A stretch of DNA of 64,000 nucleotides from Talinum fruticosum (GCA_021018815.1 JAITYX010000079.1:2542001-2606000), one strand, 5' to 3'. Shown: positions 35,951 through 47,919, counted from the first letter of the stretch. Numbers and translations are program-made. Notes: generated by a model not told the origin, from the sequence alone.

Positions 35951-36630
35951 CCTTTTAATTTGATTTGTGAGTAGCTTTCTAAGCTGTATATTTGATGCTT
36001 ATTGCTTTAATTATCTTTTTTTTAATGACAACCCACATTTAAACATATGGTGATATTTTGAGCCATATAAACTTAACTGTCATACATATGTTCGATCACT
36101 GATTCTATATGTTTTGAATTGTTTGTAGGGTACATTTTTTTGCTACTTTTATAAGAGACCGTGATTATATGGTGTCTTCATATTTACCTTATTTGTGTTT
36201 TAGGATGTCTTGCTGTGAGACAAGTTGTTATTGATGATATTATAAACATCACTATTGGAATATCGAAAGACTACTTCCAGAAGATATAAAACAGTTAGCA
36301 CAGTAATTTAACTTTTATATATCATTGCTTTGGCTACATTATAATGAAGAAACTGTTTGTGGCAACTTGGAATATTGATGATTGATTACAATGATGTGGT
36401 GCGTCTAATGCTTCAGCAATTTGGATCACGAGCTTGGTTATATTTTATTGCTGTTACATTTGACATTTTCCCTCTCTACTACCCCCCAATGGTTCCGCGA
36501 AAGGAAGGTATTTGCTTGTCTGAGTCTTTGACCAAATAAGGGCTCCTCGTTCGAGTTAATATCTAATAGCCGATGTTTTACGGGTGAAGGCGTGCAGGTT
36601 TGATGTATTAATTGTATGAAAGACAATTTT
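35951..36630. other. R1 body, no gene recognised
   Basis: AT-rich, intron-like. 35925-35999 (TTGTCTCCTCTGTTCC, GCTTTCTAAGCTGTATATTTG) is repeated in R2 at 44885-44945. Confidence 0.45.
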
Positions 36631-36639
36631 TAGAAGAAA

Positions 36640-36745
36640 TAAGAGCTTCTGGAGTGGTGATTGCCGGTTGTCACCACAATCAATTCAAAAGTTGCCATCA
36701 GTGAGAAATAAAAAGTATGTCTCTTCCCTTCTACTTTGGCCCTGC
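36640..36745 (+). other. Exon-like block shared with the left arm (11990-12120)
   Basis: One frame reads ASGVVIAGCHHNQFK and then a stop. Ends at a GTATGTCTCTTCCC donor identical to that in the left-arm copy. Unrecognised. Confidence 0.55.
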
Positions 36746-37330
36746 AAGACCGAGACCAAATAATACTAGTGTAGTTTCTTCAGTTTAAGTTAACATGGAT
36801 AACTAACTATTCTGCTCAATCGAGCGATGAATATTGCCTTACAAAAACGTCACTCATTTATGCTTTTATTATTTTTTATTAATCTTCTTTTGAACTACTC
36901 TTAACTATTAGTGAAGGATGCCATCAAGAACATTTTGTCATGTTTGATATTTCAAATGTGTTGTATTTTGTTTTAAATATTGTTTTTTTGAAATTATCAT
37001 CTAATAAGATAAAAAGAAAATAAGAGGGAGGATTCTATTCCTGTATTTGATGTCAGCATTTAGGTGTAACTTTATAGCTTTGCTTCTTTTATGTAATTTT
37101 TTTTTGCGAGTTATATAGTTTCTATTTGTATCATTTTGCTTCCTATAATTTTGCATATGTAAAAAATTTTAAAATAAATTAGTAAATCACAACTCTTTGT
37201 TGAAATTAATATGCTATAAGCCTTATCGTTATATTTTATTATTTTATAATTTTATTTCTTATTTTACAGAAATTATTATATTTATTCATGGGAGAAAAAG
37301 CAGATCAGTTTTGCACAGTTAAAAAACGTA
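36746..37330. other. AT-rich spacer before R2
   Basis: No gene seen. Confidence 0.5.
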
Positions 37331-37665
37331 CAAAAAGGCTAATTTCCAGTTAGATGAATTATTTGGGCCCATGGCCCAAAGGGCGGCAGGGAAAACATAT
37401 TTTCTAAATGCGTGAAATTACGCGCTGAGAAAAACTCGTTTGTACGCCGATGCCGATTTATCCTATGTGGTAGTGGGCCATGATGTGGGTCTTATTCTGG
37501 GCTTTATTCACAAAATGACACCCGAGTTTAAGAGCGAAAGAATGGCACTCCCACCCCTAAACTGTAGCGCCAAAACAGGGATATCGGCGGTGAGTAGACG
37601 GCAGAGGAGGACTCAACGCCGCCATCAGAACCGACTCTCAAAGGCCTCGGCAACGTCTAGTGTAC
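37331..37665 (+). promoter_or_regulatory. Unit R2 promoter and first exon
   Basis: Overlapping site-II-like motifs (TTTGGGCCCATGGCCCAAAG, 37361-37380), then TTACGCGCTGAG (37418) and GTACGCC. No clear TATA box. The first exon is GC-rich (CGGCGGTGAGTAG, ACGCCGCCATCAG, TCAAAGGCCTCGGCAACG) and probably ends near 37660 at CTAGTGTACG. The leader lacks a convincing start codon. The following R2 exons are described separately. Confidence 0.5.
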
Positions 37666-38525
37666 GTATTCGTACTTTAATAATTTCTTTCTGATGCTTT
37701 TATGGTAGTTTTATGGTACTTTAATATTTCCGTCACCCTCTCTAGACTTTGCTTTATCTCCATCATAGTTTCTCTTTGGTATTTGTGTTTATACGAATCT
37801 CGTCTGAGGACATTTTGAGTTTTGCGGGCTTCATTTTTAAAATTTTAATCATCAGTTGCATTCCTCAAATCTTTAATCAATTTGTTAAAAATTTTTGATC
37901 AATTTTAATTTTGATTTTTACATTTTGGTGAAGTTTGACTTTGATGAATCCATTCATTTTTGCATTGAATTTGACGAATCCGTACAGCTATTTCCTCAAC
38001 TGTGATTCAATGTGTGCTCGTTGCTAGTTTGCATAAAGGTTGTTTAGCATCAGTATATGTGTCATATTGTAAGTTTTTGTAAAAGAAATTTGTATATTTT
38101 TTTAATGTTTTTTTGTGGGTACCATAATCTTATTGAATGTGTTACAGTGAGAGATTCAATTAATCATATTCTCTCTATATAAACTTTTTAAGCCAGCTAG
38201 TATTGAAAATGGTTTGAAGGAAGTCTTTTTAGCTAAGCAATGAACTTGACAGATCACAAGTCTCGGAGTTCATTTGAAAATCGATTTTTTTAAGTGATTT
38301 GACTTTTATAATTAATATTAATGCTGCATATTTGAATTTTATAAATTGGATAAGAGCGATTTTCTTTTATGAGCTAACAGTATTTAGTTCACTCTGATAA
38401 TAGAATATTCAAAAAATAAAAATCAATTAAATGTCCATTTAAATAGAATTATATTTGGTCAATAAATTTGTGTTCAAGTTTGACCAATTTTTTATTTCAA
38501 TTAAACGCATCTTGTGTTTTGATTT
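37666..38525. other. R2 first intron-like region
   Basis: T-rich, no coding signal. 38431-38449 (ATGTCCATTTAAATAGAAT) is identical to the outer edge of the foldback element at 31435-31453, which may mark a solo terminus. Confidence 0.45.
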
Positions 38526-38526
38526 C

Positions 38527-38571
38527 AGTCCATTCTTCGACTCTCTGGGAAATGTGTGACGTATCCGGTAC
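38527..38571 (+). other. R2 second exon, homologous to L1 exon end
   Basis: After TTTCAG, the stretch TCCATTCTTCG...AAATGTGTGACGTATCCG ends at a GTACTTTTCTC donor and matches L1 27344-27400 on the minus strand (CCATTCTGTTGAAAATGTGT, GAGGTATTCGATATCCG|GTACG). The shared intron start (CTTCTCCC, CTCAATTT) shows that homology crosses the splice site. Confidence 0.55.
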
Positions 38572-38673
38572 TTTTCTCTCTCTTCTCCCCTCAATTTTGC
38601 CCCATCTCTTTCCCTGAACCCTTGCATTTTTTGTTGATATTGACGTGCATCTTTCTTACCTCCAAATTTGTAG

Positions 38674-41600
38674 TCGACAAGTCAACATCAGCAGCTGTGC
38701 TGGAGATGAATGCTTCAGCGGAGAAGAGTATATCAACTGCGGTACTGCTCTAAATTTGTTTATTTTACTAATGAATTTGTAATTTTGGTCATTTTAAGAG
38801 TTTGTTTTGTTTGTTAACATATCTACACAGTACGAAGATGTGCTGAAGAAGATAATTGAAGCAGTGCAAATTCAAACAGAGTTGATGAGATCGAAAAGAA
38901 AATATCAAAAGAAAAGGTACTCTTATATACTTGTTGTTTTGATAATTCAATGCTTGTTATTTGATTATTTTGGAAGTTTCTTATTTCTTGCCATCTTCCT
39001 GTCACATGTCAATATCATTTTCATAACTGTAGTGACCTGCCCAAGCTGTCTTTAAATTTATTTCTGCCTCCACGTTTATATTTCAAGACTAGTTGTCACC
39101 GTAGTTACCATATATTTTTTTTCTCAAAAGCTAAAAAATTGGGCTTAATTTGAAGCAAAAGTATCTGTCATTTTCTTATTACTAAAGTTAGGATGGGCTT
39201 AGAGACAAGCCTAGATCTAAAATGCCCATTTTAAACATGAGTAGATCCTTTTTGGGGTGAATTATGCGTTTTAAAATTTAGTTATAAAATATTAGGATCT
39301 GATAGAAAAGTATTGTCATTTTTTAAATTCTTAAAGTTAGGATGGGTTTTCAGATAAGACTCATTTTAAACATAAGCGGGACCTTTTTTAAGGGGTTATA
39401 TCTTTTAGAATTAAGTTATAAAATATTGCTATCTTAAAGAATGCATTTTGCTCTATAACCATTATTTCTAATGTAAAAAACCCCATAATTATGTTTTCTT
39501 CATCGAAAAAAGAAAAATAATAACCCACGTATTCTCCTGGGTGTACGGGAGGTAACTATTGTTGTCACTTCGGATGAATTACTTTCTGGAATTTAATGGT
39601 CTTTATAATATTTAGTGCAGAAATATAATAAAGCAACATGCCATCATCATGGCTTTTTAGTGTGATGTTCTTTGGCACATTGTCTGTGGTTGTTCCTGGA
39701 TATGGCCAAGGGTTTTGCACTAGAAATTCAAGATACACTTGCCATGGAGAATTCGCATACCTTATGATCCGCTTTTCCAACTGGTTAGAATCTGCATTGG
39801 AGAATTCACATGCCTAATGATCCGCTTTTCCAACTGGTTTGAATCACTCATTGTTTGCTCAAATATGATATCCATGACCTTTTCTGCGTGTCGAGGTTGT
39901 ATGAAGTGGTGTGTCCATTCTTCAACAACTTGGAATAAGTTATATTTCGTTGCTGTTTTCTGTTTTTAACGGGTTAGACTTCATACATTCAAGATCTTTT
40001 CCTCCCTGTCTTCTAACCCCTGTAGTTTCTCTTGTTATATCTTTTCTCTTTGTTCTGATGTGCACAGTGCTAACGGGTTGGTGCAAAGGTATCCAGGGTC
40101 AACTCGTGTGTTCTGCTTTTGGAGTGGATTAAACTCTTTGCTTGTCAGTGTGTCTCGTCAAATAACACTCTCTTGAATAGTTAATGAGCAGTTTTTTTTT
40201 TCTTGAATGGTTGGATGATACAATTGATATATATTCTCGACATTGCTTTAGGGAGGTATTCCCACATACTGAATACAATGATCTCCAATATTATGTCCTG
40301 GATTTAAGTTGAAGATGAGAAAATTTTATTTATAGTTAGGCTCCTTGATAACGTGTCTTTCAAAAATGGAGCCGAAATGGAATGGGCTGCTGAATGTTGC
40401 AGAGTCGATGGCAATGATAGGTTGATGACAGTTCATGAACTCAATCCTCTTTCACCTTCTCTCCAACATTGATTTTATTTTGGGTTGTTTTCTCGCACCT
40501 CATTTGATACGTGGAACTAGAATGTCGTGGAATTCACTTAAGGTTTTTGAATTTAGGTTTAATATTTCTTCCTTTTATTTCTGTTTATACACTTGGGATA
40601 TCTGATTCGATTAATTATTCCATTTGATTCCATTGATGTGCAGATTTTGGATTGGTCAGTCAGTGTTGCAAATTCCTCTGCCATATCGGGGTTCGTTCTG
40701 CACTTTTGATCTAGTATTATATTTTACATTCATTCTTTGATTGGTCTAGTGTTGGTAGGAATCCTGCATTGCTGAGCTTTCTGAATCACGAGCATCAGAA
40801 CATAAGTTGCCTCTGTTTGTGATTGGATTTCTGACTTCGGGTTATCAAAGAGCTTGTTACATTCTGCCTATTTGGTGCTTTTCTCAGCTAGCTTTATCCC
40901 TTGAGGGATTCATTGGTCATGAAGACCAGCTCTGGAAATTAAAACAGAGTTGATAAATGAAGATGTGCTGAAGAACATAAATGAAGCAGTGGAAATTAAA
41001 ACAGAGTAGACTCGATCTAAAAGAAAATGTAAAAAAAAAGGTACTGGTATGTACTATGATTTGGATTTGCCATTTTCTTTTGACAAATTCAATGCTTTTT
41101 ACTCCAACTTTTGCCGATCCTCACAAAGACGTCCAATGACTCTCCTTTATTTCCCTTCATTCGGGATGGCAGTTGAAGGAGGCAATAATGACCAACAACA
41201 CACTTTCAATCCTGGGGAAGTAGAACCAGAATTGTTTCTCAATGTATACCCCTCTTTCTCTACTTCTTTTTCAAAAAAAAATCTGAAATTTTCTTCTTTT
41301 ATATATAATATCAAATTAGTTTCGCAGCAAATCCTTCCTTTCTATTACAACTACCATTATCCATCATGTCCAATTGGGTGAGAATTAGCTTGTCACCCAC
41401 CATGAAGAACGTCAACGTAAACATGGCAGGTTTGGTCTTTTTCGTCTCTTGATGTTAAATCCACAATTTCTCTTCTCTTCTAATATAAATATTCCACTTG
41501 TTATTTAGTATTATTTCAGAGAAATTAAGGAAAATAAGATCATTTTATTATTGATGCCTGCTTTCTTTATTATATGGTGAGATTTGGCTGAGTGTGTAGC

Positions 41601-43861
41601 TGGGGAGTTTTGGTCCTTTGAATTTGTCCCTCTAATGGAAGGTTTCGGCAGAGGGAATATTTGGATGTTCAATGGGACAATTAGTTCAGCAAGCTTTTGT
41701 ATCTCTGAAAAACTTAAGACGCAGAGGAACTAACATCCAAAGTCCAAAACGTGTGTGCCCTTAAGCAGTACGCCCACAATCAAAAGGAAGTACTAAGCCT
41801 GCCCCTAAAGAGATTTCCATGAGTCAGTTCCTTTAAATTTGTCAGTATCTCTCAGGAACTAAGGGGAAAGTTAGTTTTCTCTTTCGTTACATTGAATCAT
41901 CTCCTAGGCCTTTGATTGCCCTTTCCTTGTTCATTTTCATATCTCTGCAGGCTTACCACTTTATATTGCTGCTGTTTAGAGCCTCTCGACCTCACTTGGT
42001 TGATAAGTATCCCTTCTACTCTTTGAATCAATTGTGTACTCTGACTTGTTTGTATAGCCTTTTCTTTTTTTATTTTTGGGTAAATATATTGAGAATCTGA
42101 GCTTGTTAAGTAACCTCTAATGACATTCTTGCGGTCAAAGTTGAAGAAAATTATGTGGAAAATATATATACTACAAATTGGGTTTGCCTTTTTCTTTTTG
42201 ATGAATTCAATATTTTTTATTTCTACTTCGGCCGACCCGAAGAAAAACCTCTAATGACTCCTCTATTTCCTCCCTTCATTCTTATATGTAGATGGCAATT
42301 GAAGGAGATAACAATGGCCAACAACACACTTTTAATCTTGGGGCAGAAGAACCAGAATTACTTCTGAATGTATTCCCTTCTCTCCCTACTTTTTTTTAAA
42401 AATCTACTATTTTCATTATTTTTTATATGACACCAATTTAGTTTCTCACATATCTTTTCTTCTTACTAGAGCTGCCAGTGTCCATCATGTCCAGTTGGGC
42501 TTGTCACCCACCATGAAAACCAACGTCAAGCTGCCAGTGTTTCATAGGATTCTAGCAAAGACTATGGTTGTTACAATGATAGCTATTTTTCAATTCAGGC
42601 CATTAAATATTCTTCTGGTAAGGAGAGACTGTTTTTCAGCGATGATTATGGACTCTTTTTTCATCTAATTTTTGTACTCATAAATATTGACTCTAAAAAG
42701 TTTCAAAATTTCAACTCTTCATCTTTGGTTTATTATTGTTCTTAAAGAATGGTTGGCAGGGTTTGCAGACCTATGGGATTTGTTTTGGTTTCTGAATTTG
42801 TTGTGATTAGTTGCCATCCTTATTTCCCCCTGGACCCCCTGAAAACCATGTGCTTTGAATATATTGAGTTCTGTAAGTGAACTACCTTTCTTGTTCGTTC
42901 ACTTAATTCCACCTCATTCTTAAATATACAAAGGCAGTTGGAGCAGGGACATGAAGGGTTTTTTGTTGTTTGACTTACTTCCATGATTTTGTCAGTTTAC
43001 ATGGCATTCATGTGTATAGTGGGGGTGGTTAGTTGTATTATCTCGTAGCAAATGAAATAGCTTATTTAAGTTCCCAACAGAGAAATAATAATTGGAGAAT
43101 GAATTACGATTGACTACCTCTTTGCTAGCTCTTGAGCTTGAGAGTTCCATCGTTTCAGCAGCATGTTATTCATGCCAACCTTCTTGCTGTACGCAATATA
43201 TTGTATCATATTATTTCTAAGTACAGGGATCTATATTGTGTGTGCAAATGCTTTTGTTCGGCCATTATTTGTGTGCTAACTGTCTTTTTTTTTTCTGTCA
43301 TGATTTATGTCAACATAGTTCGACACTTCCATGTATGTTTGACCTTTGCCATATATTCATAGGCCCGATGGAGTGAAGGGGAGGATGTGTATTGTCCCAT
43401 AAACGTATGTGATGTCATATGGGGCACTCTTACCTTTGCTTACAAAGTTCGTATTGATCATAGGTTCAATCACCATTTCTGAATGAGATTTAGTTTAATA
43501 CAGTTGGTCAAAATGTTGGAACTAGGACCTCAGTGGTAACTTTTAGCTTGGCTTTTCTTTTGAAGCATTTTCTTTTTACGTGAAACATAAGCCTTAGTTG
43601 ACTAATATTTGACTGATTTAAATGATAATAAGGTGTAGCGGGTACTAAGCCTGCCCCTACAAAGTCTTCCATGAGTCAGTTCCTGAGAGATGCTGGCAAG
43701 ATCATATCTGTTCAAATTAAAGTAACGGGTAAGTTAGATTTCTCTTTCCTTACATTGAATCATCTCCTAGGCCTTTGATTGCTCTTTCCTTGTTCATTTT
43801 CATATCTCTCCAGGTTTGCCACTTTATATTGATGCTGTCTGGAGCCTCTCGACCTCACTTG
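38674..43861 (+). CDS. R2 spliced gene model, unrecognised protein with CxCxxC motif (partial)
   Basis: Six exon classes join in one frame. Exon a, 38674-38741, includes DKSTSAAVLEMNASAEKS. Exon b, 38831-38916, includes YEDVLKKIIEAVQIQTE and then a Lys/Arg-rich end. Exon c is best kept at 44156-44237 (other copies at 41166 and 42292) and includes MAVEGGNNGQQHTFN, then EEEPELLLN. Exon d, 42480-42530 and 44342-44402, reads CQCPSCP(I/V)GLVTHHEN. Exon e, 43639-43728, reads TKPAPTKSSMSQFLRDAG and then KIISVQIKVT. Exon f, from 43814, reads GLPLYIDAVW and soon a TGA stop. All junctions except the d' donor (42531) have AG/GT, and phases fit (2-1, 0, 1-2, 1-2). Exon b looks like a charged helix; c-d may be a small zinc site. 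I do not know the family. The cassette b-f is repeated and no copy is wholly intact, so this may be a decaying gene. Confidence 0.5.
39680..40330 (+). repeat. R2 copy of the R1 block 33700-34200
   Basis: Collinear with R1; see shared blocks there. It contains an extra tandem copy of a 55-bp piece (AGAATTCGCATACCTTATGA and AGAATTCACATGCCTAATGA, each followed by TCCGCTTTTCCAACTGGTT). Confidence 0.8.
40331..40930. other. R2 intron-like sequence
   Basis: No gene recognised. Confidence 0.4.
40934..42098 (+). repeat. R2 exon cassette, copy A (b''-c''-d''-e''-f''), broken
   Basis: b'' (about 40952-41040) matches exon b (GAAGATGTGCTGAAGAACAT) but has an in-frame TAG after ACAGAG; its GTACTGG donor is kept and its start is partly duplicated (GGAAATTAAAACAGAGT twice). 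c'' 41166-41243 begins MAVEGGNNDQQHTFN. d'' (41349-41415) has lost its acceptor AG. e'' (about 41788-41830) reads STKPAPKEISMSQFL and then stops. f'' (from 41953) has TAG in place of the Trp codon. Confidence 0.72.
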
Positions 43862-43965
43862 GTTGATAAGTATCCCTTCTACTCTTTGAATCAATTGTGT
43901 ACTTTGACTTGTTTGTATAGCATTTTCTTTTTACTTTTGGTAAATATATTGAGAATCTGAGCTTG
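42119..43965 (+). repeat. R2 exon cassette, copy B (c'-d'-e-f), most complete
   Basis: c' 42292-42369 starts MAIEGDNNGQQHTFN. d' 42480-42530 keeps both Cys-x-Cys and Cys-x-x-Cys codons but its donor is replaced by CTGCCAGTGT, a repeat of the exon's own start. e 43639-43728 and f from 43814 are open. The roughly 1.1 kb between d' and e (42540-43630) is a block also found in R3 (54340-55640), apparently inserted or retained between exons. Confidence 0.72.
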
Positions 43966-44720
43966 TTAAGTAACCTCTAATGATATTCTTGCGGTCAAAG
44001 TTGAAGAACATTATGTGGAAAATATATATACTACAAATTGGGTTTGCCTTTTTATTTTTGATAAATTCAATGCTTTTTATTTCTTCTTCGGCCGACCCTA
44101 AGAAAAATCTCTAATGACTCCTATTTCCCTTCATTCTTATATGTATATTTTGCAGAGAGATGGCAGTTGAAGGAGGCAACAATGGCCAACAACACACTTT
44201 TAATCCTGCGGAAGAAGAACCAGAATTACTTCTGAATGTATTCCCCTCTCTCCGGACTTTTTTATAAAAAAATCTACTATTTTCATTATTTTTTATATAT
44301 GTCACCAATTTAATTTCTCACATATCTTTTCTTCTTACTAGAGCTGCCAGTGTCCATCATGTCCAATTGGGCTTGTCACCCACCATGAAAACCAACGTCA
44401 AGGTAAGCATGGCGGCCTTGATTTTTTCCATCTCTTGATGTAAAATTTACAATTTTCTCTTCTTTTCTGATAAAGATATTCTATTGTGTTATTTTAGTAT
44501 TATTTTAGAGAAATTTGTGCCAAAGGGAATATTTGGATGTTCAATGGGACAATTGGTTGAGTAAGGTTGCTTTTGTAAACTTGTATTTCTAGCCGTGGAA
44601 TGAAATGAAGAGGCGCAGAAGAACTACGGTCCAAAGTCCAAAATGTGTCTGCCAGAGAACTTAGAATTGCTCTTTCCTTGTTCATTTTTATCTGGGACTT
44701 CCGACCTCACTTGGTAAGTC
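43966..44720 (+). repeat. R2 exon cassette, copy C (c-d intact, e-f decayed)
   Basis: Exons c (44156-44237) and d (44342-44402) have intact acceptor and donor sites and fit exon b in phase. Downstream 44515-44660 matches 41650-41760 of copy A (GGGAATATTTGGATGTTCAA, CCAAAGTCCAAAA). The regions equivalent to e and f are reduced to CTTTCCTTGTTCATTTT and CGACCTCACTTGG. Confidence 0.72.
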
Positions 44721-44845
44721 ACTTCTACTCTTTGAATTCATTGTGTACAGAGAACTTAGAATTGCTCTTTCCTTGTTCATTTTTATCTGGGACTTCCGAC
44801 CTCACTTGGTAAGCTTCTACTCTTTGAATTCATTGTGTGCTCTGA
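44655..44845. repeat. 97-bp tandem duplication
   Basis: Two nearly identical units run from AGAGAACTTAGAATTGCTCT to TTTGAATTCATTGTGT. The second lacks a TCAC. Confidence 0.9.
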
Positions 44846-45095
44846 GCTCTTTTCTTTTTTGATTTGTGAGTTTATGTTTAGGTCCTTGTCTCCTCTGTTC
44901 CTTTTAATTTGATTTGTGAGTAGCTTTCTAAGCTGTATATTTGATGCTCACCTGTTTATAACTAGAAACAAATCTTTCTTTTAAAAAGATACAAATAGCT
45001 CACCTTGTGCTTTTAGGGCTGATAATCAGTCTCAACATAATTTTACAAAAAGTAATAAAATGTCAGAAAAGTAACGGGAGACAACTTTCTTCCAT
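44846..45095. other. R2 spacer
   Basis: Contains the block repeated from R1 (44885-44945). Nothing else recognised. Confidence 0.45.
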
Positions 45096-45310
45096 GCAGG
45101 TTTGGGCTGCATGGCTGAAAAGCCTATATGTCAGAAAAGTAAGAACATATGGCATTTCAGCGTTGGCCTAGCAGCACCAAGATTTACAAGCTTAGCTCGT
45201 TCTGCCCCTAGCTTAACAGTGCAGGTTTGGGCTGCATAGCTGAAAAGCCTGTATGTCAGAAAAGTAAAAACATCTGGCTTTTCAGCGTTGGAGCAGGGAG
45301 ATGAAGGGTT
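45096..45310 (+). repeat. Block duplicated in R2 and shared with R3 and R4
   Basis: GGTTTGGGCTGCAT, then GCTGAAAAGCCT, then ATGTCAGAAAAGTAA occurs twice here (45099 and 45223), once in R3 (53836-53880), and in shortened form in R4 (62680-62790). R4 also shares TTTACAAGCTTAGCTCGTT, and R3/R4 share ACTGGACAGAGTCGGATTG. Confidence 0.8.
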
Positions 45311-47095
45311 GATGCAGTCACAGTAAGGTTCAGTTTCTGTTCTCTTCCTTTTCCCTTTTTTGTTGTTTGACTTAATACCATGATTTTGTCTTGGCTTTCA
45401 TGTGTATAGTGGGGGTGGGTAGTTGTATTATCTCGTAGTAGTTCCCAACAAAGTAATAATAATTGGAGAATTTACTAAATAGTGCTTTTATCTGTGCTTC
45501 TTGTGGCTTGGAGGAGATAATACTCTGTTCTCTCTCTTAGCTTGGTTGTGGTTCTTCTCTTCCGCGCCTTTGTATTGTGATCTTGGGTGGTTTTTTGTTC
45601 CCCATATTTCAAAACATTTCATTGAATTTCTCAGGTGCAGGTTATGTTTGCCTAATGTAATTTGATGTGGTTCTCATGCGATTTTGAGTTGCTGCTGAAG
45701 CAGCAATGCTCTACTTCTCCTCCGTGCTTGGCTAGCTATCCATATGATTAAATGGGGTTGGCTGTACAGCATAACTCTGTTCGGTATGGCATCATACATG
45801 AGTAAGAGAACTTTTCTTCTCCTTTTGTGAGTGTTTTTTTAAAAATAAAAGGATTGTGTTTGTTGTTTTCAGTAGCAACATAAGCACTCGAAAAGGCCAA
45901 AATAAGATATGTGAGTATTTGGTGACTAAAAATAAATTGTGTTCATGGTGGGAGATACAAGTACTCAGCTTTCGGAAAAAAGTACACCAGGTAACTCTCC
46001 TTGTTGCCTTTTAGGGTATTAACTTTCTATGTGGTATGCCTGATGCATCTCTTTATGTTTGGGCTAAAATATGTTTGGTCGTGACTGAACACGATAGTAT
46101 TCAAAATGAGTTTTAGTTACTAAAAGTTGATAATCGCTTGAGACTTTTGAGAGTAGCTCCAAGGCAGCCCAAATACGAGCCTCTTCGTCTTCTTCTGGGG
46201 CTCTTATTATACTCCTTTTGATTGGCTGCTGAACACATCTTCCATGCTCCAATTTGACCTGCTCATATTCCTCCCCCATTCTCTCTCCATTTCTGCTCCT
46301 CCATTCCTCTGGGTGATGAGTTTTTCAAGTGGGTTTCTCTGTTTGGAATCAGGGGAAAACTATTGGATTGCCCAGTCTTTTTTAATTCATGCTCCGGTTT
46401 TCAATTCCCTCCTGGAGTTGGGGAATGTGATGGTTGGAGTTGATCTTACTAACCACTGAGACAGAGAGTAAGACCCTACAATTTAAGATGATGGATAAGT
46501 AGGAAGATGACTTTTCACATAATATTTCCCTTTATGTTGAGATTTTTGACTTACTGGGTGATAAGAGAGAAGCTTGAGCAAGTGAAAGCGAAGGGCCTCA
46601 TTATTTGATTTATGATCGGCTGTAGGAAGTGAAGGTCATGAGTTGAAACTTGCATTGTGTATGTTTCATTTCATGAGTTGCATTTCTCAAAGCCTTCTCA
46701 AATAACGTGTTTCATTACATTTCTTTGATTTCATCAAATAATTATTTCTTTGTCTCTCTTGATCTTGAGGTGTTGGTGGTCTTGAATTTTCTTAGATACA
46801 TTTTTTAAAATTTCTGTCATTTTATCAAATTGATTGATAACTATTTTATCTTCTAAAGTTTATTGCCTATAGAGGTTATACTTCTAATTATAGAACTCCC
46901 TAGGTCATAAGACTAGGGAACCTCTAGGTGAAAAATTAGCATATTGATAAACTTACCCACCAATTTGTTGCCATTCCCCTAATAATATAGCACAACCTTT
47001 TCCTTCCTGTCATCTTATCAATTAAACCATAAGCAAGACTTGTAGCCCTTCTACATAGCATAAACAATATAAAGCAAACTCTTGGAATGTTCTTC
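45311..47095. other. R2 distal body; no gene recognised
   Basis: 45885-45965 (AGCACTCG, AAGATATGTGAGT, TGTGTTCATGGTG) resembles the 143-bp unit repeated at 49411-49970. Frames at 46064-46459 on both strands have no visible domain or matching copy. Confidence 0.4.
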
Positions 47096-47199
47096 GAGAG
47101 CCTTCATCTTCGTGTCAACCTCTCTTGGTGCACAATATTGCTAGAGATGCATTGCATCGCAATATTTCCGAGTACACAATTTATAGTGTGTAGAAATGC

Positions 47200-47720
47200 T
47201 TTTTTCAGGCAATTGTTTGTGTGCTGAATGTTGTTGTCTTGATTTGTGTCAACATAGTTTCGACACACGTTCATGTCTGATTGAGTTTTGCCTTGCATTG
47301 GTAGGTGGCTGCAGTGAAGGGGGGTGATGTGGATTGCCTCGTCAATACATTTGTGACGTGAAATGGGATTTTCTCTCCTTTGCATACTTTGCAAGGTTCA
47401 TATTTGAGGCATTCAGTTTAATGCAGTCCCGTCATAGCATGTTTACATGTTCATTGACTATTTAAAAATCCATATCAGTGTCCTAATAACAACCACATAG
47501 ATTTGTTTTTGCTTGGATTTTCTGTTTGAAACATTTTTTACATGAATCTCTTTTATTCTTGTTTGGAGTGTTCTCAAAGTGCAGTTATACGTGTCTTCAT
47601 ATTTCATAACTTTTTATGTTTAATTTTCTTAATTGCAGGTTATGTTGTCTAATGTAGTAGTTTGATTTGGTTTTCATGTAGTATTGAGTTGTTATAGTGA
47701 TTTTTGTTGTCTCTATCGAG
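47200..47720 (+). repeat. R2 end block shared with R3
   Basis: TTTGTGTCAACATAGTT, TGACACACGTTCATG and GCAGTGAAGGGG-like phrases recur at 43300-43380, 55260-55340 and 56110-56160. CTTAATTGCAGGTTATGTTG, then TCTAATGTAGTAGTTTGATT recurs at 60088-60125, directly upstream of the R4 promoter, as here it lies upstream of R3. Confidence 0.7.
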
Positions 47721-47919
47721 GGCTGAATATTTCGAATACTCTTCTACCTGATTAATGATACTAGTATTACCCTAAATTATCATCTTTTTTAAAAAAATAT
47801 GTTACTTATTTCAAAAAAAAATGTTGCTTTTATGAACTTTTTGTTTTTAGCGCAAAAAATATATAAAATGCTTTAAACTAATGTAGAAACTAGAATACAT
47901 TTTTTTATGAAAAAGACGT

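Noticed and set aside
46064..46459. Overlapping 71-codon frames on both strands
   Set aside because: No domain, no matching copy in the other units, and strands are equally open.
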